In this document: positions 1 to 8,476 of the stretch, piece after piece
Numbering within the stretch: position 1 is the stretch's first letter
How the letters are laid out: the number at the start of each line of letters is the position of its first letter
Assembly (NCBI GenBank): GCA_001873755.1
Contig: MNZT01000048.1
Span: 1-20,814, forward strand
Direction of reading: 5' to 3'
DNA length: 20,814 bases
Origin: Candidatus Wirthbacteria bacterium CG2_30_54_11
Lineage (GTDB): Bacteria > Patescibacteriota > CG2-30-54-11
Made by a program: the position numbers and the translations under genes
Notes under the pieces: model-generated
Databases searched by the model: none
Told to the model about the DNA's origin: nothing
Seen by the model: the letters and a program-made list of their open reading frames with translations, nothing else

Positions 1-153
1 ATCCGGGAACGGGGAATGAAAACATTCCTGACCAGCGAACAGGAAAAATGGCAGTGCCGCAAATGCTCAAGTACAGTCTGTATGCACACTGACATCTGCC
101 CTGAGTGCGGGACCAGACGCCGGATAGAACCCTTGACCTCTCTCCCGAAATAG
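1..153 (+). CDS. C-terminal fragment of a DUF3795-like zinc-ribbon protein (partial)
   Basis: An open frame runs in from the left edge and stops at TAG 151-153, giving the last 50 residues. The fragment begins IRERGMKTFLTSEQEKWQC and holds cysteines at fragment positions 19, 22, 27, 33 and 36 plus a histidine at 29, a CxxC...CxH...CxxC arrangement that would bind one zinc ion. The order 'helix ending in FL, charged stretch, W-x-C-x-x-C, CxH, CPECG' resembles the C-terminus of DUF3795 proteins, small cysteine-rich bacterial and archaeal proteins of unknown function. The N-terminal part is outside the window, so the family is an inference from the tail. The next gene starts about 70 bases on. 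Confidence 0.55.
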   Translation: MRERGMKTFLTSEQEKWQCRKCSSTVCMHTDICPECGTRRRIEPLTSLPK

Positions 154-225
154 CCCCGATCAGCCCCTATGGTACGGACCGAATTGGGGCAGCAACGTAA
201 CCACGACAGACATATAAGAAAAACT

Positions 226-1110
226 ATGATTACGATAGATTTCATCGATGTTTGGCGACCACTGCTCATACCTGCCTCCAGTTGCAGTTATGTCAATGAT
301 CACACCATATTTATGGACAGCGACGGACAATTACAGCTGATAGGTACCTGTGCCCGCGGTAACTATCGATTCTGGACAGAAACCGGTTTTATCTCCGCCT
401 GTTCTGATTCTCTGCAGGATACCATGCAGGAATCCGGGCTCCTCCTGTCAGGTCATCCGCTTCGAGGTGTGAAGATCTCTCCTTTTGTATATGTTGACGA
501 AACGTCAGCTACGTACCACCTGTTCTTCGGACCTCGGAACATTTATCACTTCATTTCAGATACCGGAAAAGTATGGAAAAGGGTCGAGAACGCTGTCAGC
601 GGACTCTGGCCGGGACTTCGAGATCCGCATGTGATCAAATACCAGTCAAGGTATCTGATGTTTAGTACCGGTCGAGGTAATTGCATAGAGGTCAGGGAAA
701 GTTCTGACCTGTATACCTGGGGGAAAAGCAAAACAGCACTAAAACTCGGCCCCGGGATACCCAGATCTCTAAACTCATCCTGCGAATCTCCCTGTGTAAT
801 ACCATATGGCAGTGATCACCTGCTTTTCACGACCATCACTCCCTGGTCTGTTTCCAAAAAAAGAAATCGTGAACATTATTTGAATACAAAAGTGTTCGTT
901 TCCAGGGATCCAACAGATTTCGGGGTATATGCCACAGACAAAACAAATACGTCAAATCCGGTGGCCACCATCGAAGCCCATGCGCCTGAGGTTATCGGGT
1001 ACGCAGGCCGGAGATATATAACCACGTGCGGTTGGAAAAACTCACCCAAAGCGAAAGGCATACATTCAGAAGGCGTGTATATCCGGGAGATGGAAATAAG
1101 TGACCGCTGA
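226..1110 (+). CDS. Five-bladed beta-propeller glycosidase-like protein (GH43/GH32/GH130-type fold)
   Basis: The product has 294 residues from ATG 226 (MITIDFIDVW). An in-frame ATG at 169 would add 19 polar residues that look like non-coding sequence, so 226 is preferred, although neither start has a strong ribosome binding site. Repeated blades are visible: a YHLFFG strand, then GLRDPHVIKYQSRYLMFSTG, which matches the 'RDP...W/YYLFYTG' blade of GH43/GH32-type propellers, then SSDLYTWG, SCESPCVI, LLFTTITPW and HAPEVIGYAGRRYI. The Asp of RDPH and the Glu of ESP lie where these families carry catalytic or substrate-positioning acids. No signal peptide is seen, so a cytosolic enzyme acting on an oligosaccharide or sugar conjugate is likely. 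The substrate cannot be inferred. Fold assignment is fairly confident, enzymatic activity less so. Confidence 0.55.
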   Translation: MITIDFIDVWRPLLIPASSCSYVNDHTIFMDSDGQLQLIGTCARGNYRFWTETGFISACSDSLQDTMQESGLLLSGHPLRGVKISPFVYVDETSATYHLFFGPRNIYHFISDTGKVWKRVENAVSGLWPGLRDPHVIKYQSRYLMFSTGRGNCIEVRESSDLYTWGKSKTALKLGPGIPRSLNSSCESPCVIPYGSDHLLFTTITPWSVSKKRNREHYLNTKVFVSRDPTDFGVYATDKTNTSNPVATIEAHAPEVIGYAGRRYITTCGWKNSPKAKGIHSEGVYIREMEISDR

Positions 1111-1111
1111 C

Positions 1112-1139
1112 TGGACACTCTCTTCCTGAAGATTATAAT
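1112..1139 (+). promoter_or_regulatory. Sigma70-type promoter upstream of the paired propeller genes
   Basis: A -35 hexamer TGGACA (1112-1117, five of six matches to consensus) is separated by 16 bases from a perfect -10 TATAAT (1134-1139). It sits directly after the stop of the preceding gene and about 50 bases before the ATG at 1190. It probably drives 1190-2602 and 2668-4017, and perhaps pirin. Confidence 0.6.
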
Positions 1140-1189
1140 ACGCTCATACTTCACTCGTGCGAACCAGCTTACTGACAGAAAGGTCAACG

Positions 1190-2602
1190 ATGACAGACAC
1201 CAATCCCCAAATGCCTCCCGTAACCCCGACCCAGCCTGCTTTCCCTGAACCGGCCGCTCCCGTGACCCCGCCGGTCATCCCGCCGCCGGTCGCGCCACCT
1301 GCGGCTCCGCCTATCGGTTTTGCCGCGCTCGACTCCAGACCGCCGAAGAAAAAACCCGGCAAACTGCCGCTCGTCCTCGGGTCCATGCTGGTCACCTTCA
1401 TCGTGTTGTTCACCGCAGCCTACCTGGTCTACGGCAAAGAGATCAATTCCGCGTTCGACAAGATGTTCGGGAAAGATGAAACCGCAGAAGAAAGCACCGC
1501 CACTGCCGAAGATGAGACCGCCACAGAAGTTGTCACTCCTCCGGAGACTGTTCCCGTCTCGGTCCCTGTTTCCATCCCGGTGATCGTGGCACCTGCCATC
1601 ACTGCAGCTGACATGCCGCTCTTCTATGCGGTCGGCAACGAGCTCTGGATGCGGGACAGCGCCGGCACAGCCACCAGGATTCTCACCACCGGAGCCAATG
1701 GTTTCTACCGGGTCCAGGGCTATGATGCCTCCCACCTCGGGTACTACCGCTGTGATACCGTCACCGGCGACTTCGGCTGTGCGGTGTACTCTCTGAACTG
1801 GAAGACTGACGCCGAGACCAAACTCTGGACAGCTGCGGCCACAGATTACGTCCAGCAGACCGCCTTTTCTGACAGCGACACCTGGGCCATACTGAACGAA
1901 AATTCCGCCGGCAGTACGACCAACTGGAAACTCATTCTGCATGACGGAGTGACCGTAATAACCTTGTTCGAGGAATCCACGAACGAAGGCTACGGCCGCG
2001 GCGGCTATGTCGAAGATTCCAGCGTCCTCGCATTCTCCCCGGATGGTACCTACATCATGCATATCGCGACCAGTTCCCCCCGCAACCTCGGTGATTTCCG
2101 GGTCTATGTCTACGATCTCTCAGGCACCAGAGTGACCGAGATCCCCGATGCGACCCAGCCGGTCTGGATTAGTGACACCGAAATCCTCTACCGGGACAAA
2201 GTCGCGGACAAAGGTGCGGTCTGGACTGTGACCACCGGCGAAAAATCCGTCATCGCCTCCATCCCCGCTCACGCGTACCGCTACCTGCTCCATCCTGACG
2301 GCAAACGGGTTGCCTTCTTCACGGATGCCGGCATCGGTGAAGCCTGGGTCTACACCATCGCGGACAGATCAGCAGTCAAGGTCGGCACTACCCTGCTCGA
2401 CGCCACCTGGGCCTATAATTCCTACCTGGTCGGCAACCGCGCCGAGGCCTGCCCGGTCGGCGGCTGCGACATGCCGTACTATGGGGATATCAATGTCACC
2501 AACGATATCATCAACCTGAAAACTACTGATGGGACCACTGCTGCCGTTGATCTCGGCACCGGCGGCCGTGCACTTACCGTGGACTACAGCATCTGGAAAT
2601 AA
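1190..2602 (+). CDS. Membrane-anchored beta-propeller (WD40/TolB-like) protein, paralogue 1
   Basis: The product has 470 residues. The start ATG 1190 (MTDTNPQMPP) is chosen because AGAAAGG lies 6 bases upstream, and because the next gene's paralogue also starts MTD. A Pro/Ala-rich cytoplasmic tail of about 50 residues is followed by a basic KKKPGK patch and one transmembrane helix (LPLVLGSMLVTFIVLFTAAYLVYG). Next comes an acidic and Thr/Val/Pro-rich linker. The outside domain has repeated propeller-like strands: ELWMRDSAGTATRI, VLAFSPDGTYIMHI, VYVYDLSGTRVTEI, AVWTVTTGEKSVI and YRYLLHPDGKRVAFF. 'SPDGTY' and 'HPDGKRVAF' are typical of TolB/WD40-like repeats. The domain has four cysteines that may pair outside the cell (RCDTVTGDFGC; CPVGGC). 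The role is unknown; a surface sensing or scaffold function is only a guess. Confidence 0.75.
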   Translation: MTDTNPQMPPVTPTQPAFPEPAAPVTPPVIPPPVAPPAAPPIGFAALDSRPPKKKPGKLPLVLGSMLVTFIVLFTAAYLVYGKEINSAFDKMFGKDETAEESTATAEDETATEVVTPPETVPVSVPVSIPVIVAPAITAADMPLFYAVGNELWMRDSAGTATRILTTGANGFYRVQGYDASHLGYYRCDTVTGDFGCAVYSLNWKTDAETKLWTAAATDYVQQTAFSDSDTWAILNENSAGSTTNWKLILHDGVTVITLFEESTNEGYGRGGYVEDSSVLAFSPDGTYIMHIATSSPRNLGDFRVYVYDLSGTRVTEIPDATQPVWISDTEILYRDKVADKGAVWTVTTGEKSVIASIPAHAYRYLLHPDGKRVAFFTDAGIGEAWVYTIADRSAVKVGTTLLDATWAYNSYLVGNRAEACPVGGCDMPYYGDINVTNDIINLKTTDGTTAAVDLGTGGRALTVDYSIWK

Positions 2603-2667
2603 CTAGGCGTTGAGCGATCTACGCCCCACAATGAGCCCAATACAAAATTCCTACTATGCAGGGAAGC

Positions 2668-4017
2668 ATGACAGATTCGCGACCAGAGACCATTGAGCCG
2701 ATCGTCGAGGAGCCGGCGATAAACCCTGTATCTCCTGTTCTTAGCTCTGAACTGGACCCGGATGCCAAAAAAACGGAAAAAACAAAAAAGTTCACGCTCA
2801 TCGTCACACTCCTGTGCGCCATCCTCCTCATGCTCATCACCGGCGCCTACCTGATCTTTGGCAAAAAGATCAATGCCGCATGGAACGTACTGATCTCCAA
2901 CGACCATGCCGTCGCAGAAGAAGACACGTACATCAGCCTCGACCCCCCTGTAGAAGAACTTCCTCCCCCAGTCTCGATCCCGACTACTCCTGTCGTCGAA
3001 CCTCCAGCGTCCTTTCCTGTTCTGCCGCCTGCCGTCGATGTGACCGGTTCTCTGCCATTTTTCTTTCAAAAGGACGGAGCGCTCTGGATGCAGGACATGA
3101 ATGGCACAGAAACCCTGCTCCTGAGCACGATGGCACCCGACGAAGCGTATGCCTACGATCAATCACACCTCGGGTACGATATTTGTGATGCACGCTCAGG
3201 TACTTGGCAATGTTCAGTCAAATCCTTGAACTGGAAAACTGCGACCGAAACAACACTCTGGTCATCAGAACCAACCCAGCTAATATCGCTTGTCGCTTTC
3301 TTTGATCAGGATACCTGGGCTGTAGGCGTACTCAGTCCGAACTCAGAAGGAGTATCACGGGAGCGAAAGACCTACCTTCACGAAGGGACCACCATATCGT
3401 ATCTGTTCAGCAAGACCGGACGTGACCTGGATTGCGATAGCTTAGGGTGGGGTGATGGTGGCAGATCATTGACCTTCTCCTCTGATGCGTCCTATCTCCT
3501 GGAGACAGAAGACAATTGTATCTCAGTGTATGATATGGCCGGTACTCAGATGACCAAAATACCAGGTGCAAACCAGCCCGTATGGATCAACGATACCCAG
3601 ATCCTCTATCGAGATGCATTCGGCGACAAAGCCGCTCTATGGACAGTCCCCACATCGACCCGGTCAGTCATTGATGCGATCCCGTCTGATGCCCATCGAT
3701 TCACAATCAACCCCGATGGAGACCGGGTCGCCTTTTTCACCTACCAGGGCATTGGTGAAGTGTGGATGTACAATATACCAGCTGGAACAGCCATCCGAGT
3801 CGGAGAGGGAATGATCGACGGCTCCTGGACCTTTGATGCTGATGTGGTTGGACAGTTGACCGATACGTGTCAACCAGACGACTGTCATGAGCCAGGGCAG
3901 ACCATCTCCAACACCGGACGATCGATCAGAATAAATTCAGAGAGCAAAACTGTTACGCAGCTTGATTTCGACTCCTCTGCCTATCCGATCAAAATACTCT
4001 ATTCCATCTGGAAATAA
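2668..4017 (+). CDS. Membrane-anchored beta-propeller protein, paralogue 2
   Basis: This is a tandem duplicate of the preceding gene, with the same architecture over about 449 residues. The N-terminus is charged and Glu/Pro-rich, followed by KKTEKTKK and one transmembrane helix (LIVTLLCAILLMLITGAYLIFG). A Pro-rich linker leads to a propeller-like domain whose blades align with paralogue 1: ALWMQDMNGTETLL, QSHLGYDICDARSGTWQC, SLNWKTATETTLW, QPVWINDTQILYRD and INPDGDRVAFF. Both proteins end in YSIWK. The start is ambiguous between ATG 2656 and ATG 2668. The second is preferred because MTDSR parallels the paralogue's MTDTN, although AGGGAAG lies unusually close to it. The linker and cytoplasmic tail have diverged far more than the propeller. 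The function is unknown. Confidence 0.72.
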   Translation: MTDSRPETIEPIVEEPAINPVSPVLSSELDPDAKKTEKTKKFTLIVTLLCAILLMLITGAYLIFGKKINAAWNVLISNDHAVAEEDTYISLDPPVEELPPPVSIPTTPVVEPPASFPVLPPAVDVTGSLPFFFQKDGALWMQDMNGTETLLLSTMAPDEAYAYDQSHLGYDICDARSGTWQCSVKSLNWKTATETTLWSSEPTQLISLVAFFDQDTWAVGVLSPNSEGVSRERKTYLHEGTTISYLFSKTGRDLDCDSLGWGDGGRSLTFSSDASYLLETEDNCISVYDMAGTQMTKIPGANQPVWINDTQILYRDAFGDKAALWTVPTSTRSVIDAIPSDAHRFTINPDGDRVAFFTYQGIGEVWMYNIPAGTAIRVGEGMIDGSWTFDADVVGQLTDTCQPDDCHEPGQTISNTGRSIRINSESKTVTQLDFDSSAYPIKILYSIWK

Positions 4018-4023
4018 CTCACC

Positions 4024-4878
4024 ATGTCCACTGTCCGCTCCATATACTCGGTCATCGAAAGCAAACCGACCATAGAGGGAGCCGGTGTTCACCTGCGCCG
4101 CGTGTTCGGCTTTGGTGATACCCTGGAGCATGACCCCTTCCTCCTGCTGGACGACTTCCGTTCCGATGAATCCTGGAGGTACAAAAAAGGCTTTCCCTCT
4201 CACCCCCACCGTGGCATCGAAACCATCACCTATATGCTCACAGGACAGGTGAAGCATAAAGACAGTCTGGGTAACAAAGGCACCATCGGGCCCGGCGATG
4301 TCCAGTGGATGACCGCCGGCAGCGGCATCATTCATGAAGAAATGCCCCGAGGGAACCCGAGGGGCCGGATGCACGGCTTTCAGCTCTGGGTCAATCTGCC
4401 CCAAAAGGCCAAGATGATGAAGCCTCGCTACCAGGAAGTGAAAGCCGCCCAGATCCCGATAGTCCCCTTGGTGCATGGCGGTGAAGTGAAGGTCATAGCA
4501 GGACAGTACGGTGAGACCAGAGGACCGGTCAAGGACCTCATCGTTGCGGTCGAATATTTCGATATCACTCTGCCGCCGGACGCCTCGTTCGAGCACCCGG
4601 TCGACACGGGACGAACGGCGTTCGTCTATGTGATCGCCGGACAGGCAGGCTTCGCCGGCCAGCCGAACCGGCTCTATGGCAACCACTCCGGGGTTTCACT
4701 CAAAGACGGCGAGCTGGTCGGCATCACTGCCTCCGCCGAAGGTACCCGTTGCCTCCTGATCACCGGGGCTCCCCTGCATGAACCGGTCGCCTGGGGCGGT
4801 CCGATCGTGATGAATACCGAGGATGAACTGGTACAGGCTTTCAGGGAGTATCAGGAAGGGACATTTATCAAAAAATAG
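4024..4878 (+). CDS. Pirin family protein (bicupin)
   Basis: The product has 284 residues, the usual pirin length. The N-terminal cupin holds the metal ligands in their family positions: HPHRG (His60, His62) and the later IIHEE (His104, Glu106), with the conserved FLLLDDF and GDVQWMTAGSGIIHEEMP blocks. The C-terminal half is the second, degenerate cupin, ending GGPIVMNTEDELVQAFREYQEGTFIKK, a conserved ending in pirins. Bacterial pirins bind iron or another divalent metal; some have quercetin dioxygenase activity and others modulate metabolic enzymes. Which applies here cannot be told. The gene begins 6 bases after the previous stop. Its last codons contain one copy of a 22-bp direct repeat (4850-4871) that recurs at the end of Res, so this 3' end appears to be the entry point of the downstream restriction-modification island. 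Confidence 0.92.
   Translation: MSTVRSIYSVIESKPTIEGAGVHLRRVFGFGDTLEHDPFLLLDDFRSDESWRYKKGFPSHPHRGIETITYMLTGQVKHKDSLGNKGTIGPGDVQWMTAGSGIIHEEMPRGNPRGRMHGFQLWVNLPQKAKMMKPRYQEVKAAQIPIVPLVHGGEVKVIAGQYGETRGPVKDLIVAVEYFDITLPPDASFEHPVDTGRTAFVYVIAGQAGFAGQPNRLYGNHSGVSLKDGELVGITASAEGTRCLLITGAPLHEPVAWGGPIVMNTEDELVQAFREYQEGTFIKK
4850..4871 (+). repeat. Left copy of 22-bp direct repeat bracketing the restriction-modification island
   Basis: This run inside the last codons of the pirin gene is identical to 11007-11028 at the end of the res gene, in the same reading frame; both copies encode QEGTFIK. Bases on either side differ (4849 t versus 11006 a; 4872 a versus 11029 g). The repeat-to-repeat unit is 6157 bp. 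It is interpreted as the attachment or target-site duplication of the island. Confidence 0.8.
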
Positions 4879-4885
4879 GTAACCT

Positions 4886-6616
4886 ATGGCCACTATCAAT
4901 TTCAAGGGTAAAAGCATCATCTGGAACCATCACCTTTCGGTTCCCTACCACACTTTAGAAGTGTTACCAGAGCTGGGACACAATTCCGATCACGCCAATG
5001 GCAACCTCATCGTAGAGGGGGACAATCTGATTGCTCTCAAAAGCCTACTACCTAGATATGCAGGCCAGGTGAAGTGTATCTATATCGACCCACCGTATAA
5101 CACCGGCAATGAAGGCTGGGCGTACAACGACAAGGTCAACAGCCCTCTAATGAGAGAATGGTTAGATAAAGAAGTCGGTGCAGATGACTTATCAAAGCAC
5201 GAAAAATGGCTTTGTATGATGACGCCGAGATTGAAATTACTTAGGGAATTACTTACCAAAGATGGCGTGATATTTATTAGCATAGATGACAACGAGCAAC
5301 ATAACCTGCGTATTCTGTTGAATGAAATTATGGGGGAAAGCAATTGGGTTGGAACTATTATTTGGAAAAATGCGACAGATAATAATCCGACAAACATAGC
5401 CATTGAACACGAAAATATACACTGCTATGCAAGAGACAAGACAAATCTGCCTAACGAATGGAAATCAAAGATATCGGATGTCAAAGAAATACTCGTCAAT
5501 ATTGGCAATCGATTAGTAGAAAAATATGATGATGACTCACAGTTACAATTAGCTTATGCAGCGTGGTTTAGAGCAAACAAACAATTTTTGGCTCCTCTTG
5601 ACAGGTATAAGTATATAGACCGTGGTGGTGTATACACGGGGAATCAAAGCGTTCATAATCCAGGGAAAGAGGGTTATAGATATGATGTTGTTCACCCGGT
5701 TACAAAGAAACCGTGCAAGCAGCCGTTGATGGGTTATCGTTTCCCCGAAGAAACTATGACAGAGCTAATAAAACAAAAAAAAATACTGTTCGGCGATGAC
5801 GACACAAAGATTGTTGAGTTGAAACTTTACGCAAATGAGTATAGCGATAAACTGCAAAGCGTTATTGAAATGGATGGAAGACTTGGGGCTTATGAATTAA
5901 GGGATATATTTCCAGAAACCACCAAAACGTTTGATAACCCCAAACCGTCATACCTAATCAAACAGCTTGTGTCTTTTGTTGTCTCCAAGGATGATTATGT
6001 CCTCGACTCCTTTGCAGGTAGCGGAACAACTGCTCACGCTGTCCTGGATCTCAACAAAGAAGATGGGGGGAATCGTAAGTTTATTCTGGTGCAAATGCCG
6101 GAAGATAGCCCCCAGGACAAAGATAAAAATATCTGCCGTGACGTTACCCGGGAACGGGTCAAGCGGGTGATAGAACGGAATGAAAAACAACCTGCCCAGA
6201 CAAAGATGGACGAAAAAAAGCCAGAGAAAGTGGGATTTGAGTACAAGCGGGTGGGCGTCGCTATCGACCCTGAGAGTATGCTTTCAGGATCATTGCCTAC
6301 CTACGAGCAGCTCGCCGAGTACGTCTACTACCTCGCCACGGGCAAAAATATTGAGAGTAAGAAGAAGATTGACTTTGCAAGCTCCTTCGTAGGCCAGGAC
6401 AAGAGCGTCGCCATATTCCTCATTTATGCCCAGGATTGGGAAAAGCTCGGCAAGATGGCCCTCACTCTCGATATCGCCGAACAGATGGAGCAGAAGTACA
6501 AAGATGTCGAAAAGATAGTCTACGCCCCTGCCTGCTACCTGGACGAAGACTACCTCGACAAGTTCCGTATCAAGTTCGTGAGCGTCCCGTACAACCTGTT
6601 TGAGAGGGTGAAGTAA
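4886..6616 (+). CDS. mod: Type III-like DNA adenine/cytosine-N4 methyltransferase (Mod subunit)
   Basis: The product has 576 residues and is an N6_N4 methyltransferase of the beta class. The catalytic motif IV DPPY (residues 68-71, in CIYIDPPYNTGNE) comes before the S-adenosylmethionine-binding motif I FAGSGTT (about 376-382, in DSFAGSGTTAHAVLDLN). The block KHEKWLCMMTPRLKLLRELL followed by DGVIFISIDDNE is typical of type III Mod proteins. It should methylate a short asymmetric site, whose specificity lies in the target-recognition region between the motifs (about residues 100-370). That region is clearly more AT-rich than both ends: 23/60 G+C at 5401-5460 and 21/60 at 5521-5580, against 31/60 at 6301-6360. 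The gene starts 7 bases after the pirin stop with no promoter of its own seen. It pairs functionally with the res gene downstream. Confidence 0.93.
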   Translation: MATINFKGKSIIWNHHLSVPYHTLEVLPELGHNSDHANGNLIVEGDNLIALKSLLPRYAGQVKCIYIDPPYNTGNEGWAYNDKVNSPLMREWLDKEVGADDLSKHEKWLCMMTPRLKLLRELLTKDGVIFISIDDNEQHNLRILLNEIMGESNWVGTIIWKNATDNNPTNIAIEHENIHCYARDKTNLPNEWKSKISDVKEILVNIGNRLVEKYDDDSQLQLAYAAWFRANKQFLAPLDRYKYIDRGGVYTGNQSVHNPGKEGYRYDVVHPVTKKPCKQPLMGYRFPEETMTELIKQKKILFGDDDTKIVELKLYANEYSDKLQSVIEMDGRLGAYELRDIFPETTKTFDNPKPSYLIKQLVSFVVSKDDYVLDSFAGSGTTAHAVLDLNKEDGGNRKFILVQMPEDSPQDKDKNICRDVTRERVKRVIERNEKQPAQTKMDEKKPEKVGFEYKRVGVAIDPESMLSGSLPTYEQLAEYVYYLATGKNIESKKKIDFASSFVGQDKSVAIFLIYAQDWEKLGKMALTLDIAEQMEQKYKDVEKIVYAPACYLDEDYLDKFRIKFVSVPYNLFERVK

Positions 6617-6618
6617 GT

Positions 6619-6639
6619 CATTTGCATAGAGCGCAAATG
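6619..6639 (+). repeat. Short inverted repeat just after mod
   Basis: CATTTGC (6619-6625) and GCAAATG (6633-6639) form a perfect 7-bp inverted repeat with a 7-base loop, three bases past the mod stop codon. No T-run follows, so it is more like an operator, attenuator or mRNA-stability hairpin than a terminator. The rest of 6640-6699 shows no clear promoter or strong ribosome binding site for the next gene. Confidence 0.4.
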
Positions 6640-6699
6640 CAAACAAAACAATAATGACCGGACAGAGCCACGCAACTCACTTCTTATTTATCAAATGCT

Positions 6700-8349
6700 A
6701 TGATCGAAAACGAAACGCTGGATCAAAAATCCATCCTGTTCCTGAAAGACACACAGCCAAACTGGAAGGAACTGGCCAAGGATTGTGTTGCCTTTGCTAC
6801 CCGTCGAGGAGGAACGATCATCCTCGGTATCGAGGACGCAGACCGTAGCCCCCCGGCTGATCAACGTATAGACCAGGGAATACCATCACAGATAAAGGAA
6901 GCTATCGGAAACCGCACGAACTACGTAGCGTTTGCAGGCTGTGAAATTAAGACTGCCGAGAATGGCGGAGAGTATATCGAACTAGCTGTACACCCAACCA
7001 AGAACGGATTGGCCAGCACCACGGACGGCCGTTACTATTACCGCGACGGCAACCGCTCCATGCCAGTGCGCTCAGAGGATATCCCCTATTTGCTCGAAGA
7101 AAAGGGTAACTTCACCTGGGAAACGCAAATGAGCTGCCAGGTGCCGCGTGGGCAAGCAGAGCCAGACAAGGAGAACAGGCTGCTTCAGGATATTAGGAAT
7201 GCCCCCGATGACCGGGTCAGTCCGTTTGTGAAACAAAAAACTGATACTGAGCTCCTCGATTATTTCCTGTTGTCCGCGGATGGATTCCTGACCAATCTCG
7301 GCATACTCATGATCGGGAGACGGATGGACAGGGCTCGACTGCACTACCCGCCCAGGATACAGTTTATCCGCTACAACGAGCGGGAAGAAAAAATCAAAAA
7401 GTATGTTTGGGATGACGAATTATCACTCAACCCCCTGGAACTCCTGGACACGGTCTATCATTTTCCGGAATGGGACGAGGGGATTGAGATCGTCGACGGC
7501 ATGTTTCGCAGTATAGTGCCCAACTTCGACCGGGCGGTCATCAGGGAACTGGTGGCCAATGCTCTGGCACACCATTGCTATACCATGAATGGCGATATTT
7601 TCATCCTCCTCTATCCTGATCGGCTGGTCATCAAAAGCCCTGGGGCTCTCCCACTCGGGGTCACTCCCCAAAACATTTTGCACAAAAGTGTTTCCCGCAA
7701 CACATACCTGGCAACCATTTTTCGTGCTCTCAAGATCATGGAAAAAGAAGGGTCAGGGTACCCCAATATCTATTCCCTCCTGGTGTCCCAAGGGAAGCGG
7801 CCACCCAAAATCGTCAGCCAGAACGATGAGACAGAAGTCACCATCTATGCGAACATGGTAGATCCCTCGATCGCCCGGTTTATGGCAAAGGTAAACCAGG
7901 AATTCCAGTTCAAACTCAGAGAGATCATAACGCTGGGACTGATAGCCCAACACAACGGACTATCGGCTCTCGAAATATCAAAATTACTTGATTTACAGGA
8001 TCAAGACCAGTCTGCGAAGGACTGGCTGGGGAACCTGCCATCAAGTAAATTGGTACTCTCAAAAGGAAACAGGCGAGGCAAAATCTACTTTATCAATCCA
8101 GAATATTTGAACAAGCTGCACTACAAGGGGAAAACCACTTTGCGTACTATTGAAAGTCATCGGTTAAAGGAATTGATTTATATTGATATAAATAAATACC
8201 CTGGTTGTAAAATTGGCGAAATCATACAAAGGATCGGTGAAGAAATTCCCCGACACCAAATACTCACACAACTGAACATATTGCTCAGTGAAGGAAAAAT
8301 AACAAAGACAGGCCAGCTCAAGGGAACCAGATACACCGTTGTTTCATAA
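6700..8349 (+). CDS. AlbA_2 (Schlafen-like) / HATPase / winged-helix protein inside the restriction-modification operon
   Basis: The product has 549 residues with the layout of COG2865-type proteins. An N-terminal AlbA_2 domain (about 5-130) carries NWKELAKDCVAFATRRGG and IILGIEDADRS, plus a conserved YYRDGNRS strand. A middle domain is followed by a GHKL/HATPase_c_4-like ATP-binding domain (about 270-385), with the N-box ELVANALAHH (Glu283, Asn287), SPGALPLG and EGSGYPNIY. The C-terminal part (about 400-549) is rich in helices such as LSALEISKLLDL and looks like winged-helix DNA-binding modules. Related proteins are often annotated as transcriptional regulators. Its place between mod and res suggests a regulator or accessory subunit of this system; that is inference. 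The ATG at 6700 has no good Shine-Dalgarno sequence, but the N-terminal domain begins right there. Confidence 0.85.
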   Translation: MIENETLDQKSILFLKDTQPNWKELAKDCVAFATRRGGTIILGIEDADRSPPADQRIDQGIPSQIKEAIGNRTNYVAFAGCEIKTAENGGEYIELAVHPTKNGLASTTDGRYYYRDGNRSMPVRSEDIPYLLEEKGNFTWETQMSCQVPRGQAEPDKENRLLQDIRNAPDDRVSPFVKQKTDTELLDYFLLSADGFLTNLGILMIGRRMDRARLHYPPRIQFIRYNEREEKIKKYVWDDELSLNPLELLDTVYHFPEWDEGIEIVDGMFRSIVPNFDRAVIRELVANALAHHCYTMNGDIFILLYPDRLVIKSPGALPLGVTPQNILHKSVSRNTYLATIFRALKIMEKEGSGYPNIYSLLVSQGKRPPKIVSQNDETEVTIYANMVDPSIARFMAKVNQEFQFKLREIITLGLIAQHNGLSALEISKLLDLQDQDQSAKDWLGNLPSSKLVLSKGNRRGKIYFINPEYLNKLHYKGKTTLRTIESHRLKELIYIDINKYPGCKIGEIIQRIGEEIPRHQILTQLNILLSEGKITKTGQLKGTRYTVVS

Positions 8350-8389
8350 AAAGCACATAATTGTATATTTTTATTAAAACTGTAACAAA

Positions 8390-8421
8390 AAATGGCTTTT
8401 CATCCAGCTGTTAAGCCATTT
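8390..8421. other. Hairpin in the AT-rich gap between the AlbA_2 gene and res
   Basis: The 127-base gap 8350-8476 is very AT-rich. AAATGGCTT (8390-8398) and AAGCCATTT (8413-8421) form a perfect 9-bp stem with a 14-base loop. On the + strand no T-run follows. Read on the minus strand the stem is followed by a T-rich run, but no minus-strand gene lies there. It could limit read-through into res, or be an mRNA processing or attenuation structure. No convincing promoter or ribosome binding site for res was found in the gap. Confidence 0.35.
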
Positions 8422-8476
8422 CTCCGAAATCATAAAAAACATAACTCTGACATAGACTTATCAATAGAGCGTTTAT

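Noticed and set aside
1184..2062. A 292-residue open frame on the minus strand
   Set aside because: It lies wholly opposite the propeller gene, is rich in Gly/Arg/Asp with no motif, and arises from the GC-rich codon use of the real gene.
3937..4686. A 249-residue open frame on the minus strand
   Set aside because: It is antisense to pirin, whose motifs are complete; it has no ribosome binding site or recognisable domain.
6686..6694. A third partial copy of the island repeat (ATTTATCAA) before the AlbA_2 gene
   Set aside because: Only nine bases match, in AT-rich sequence, with no frame or position relation to the 22-bp repeat; likely chance.
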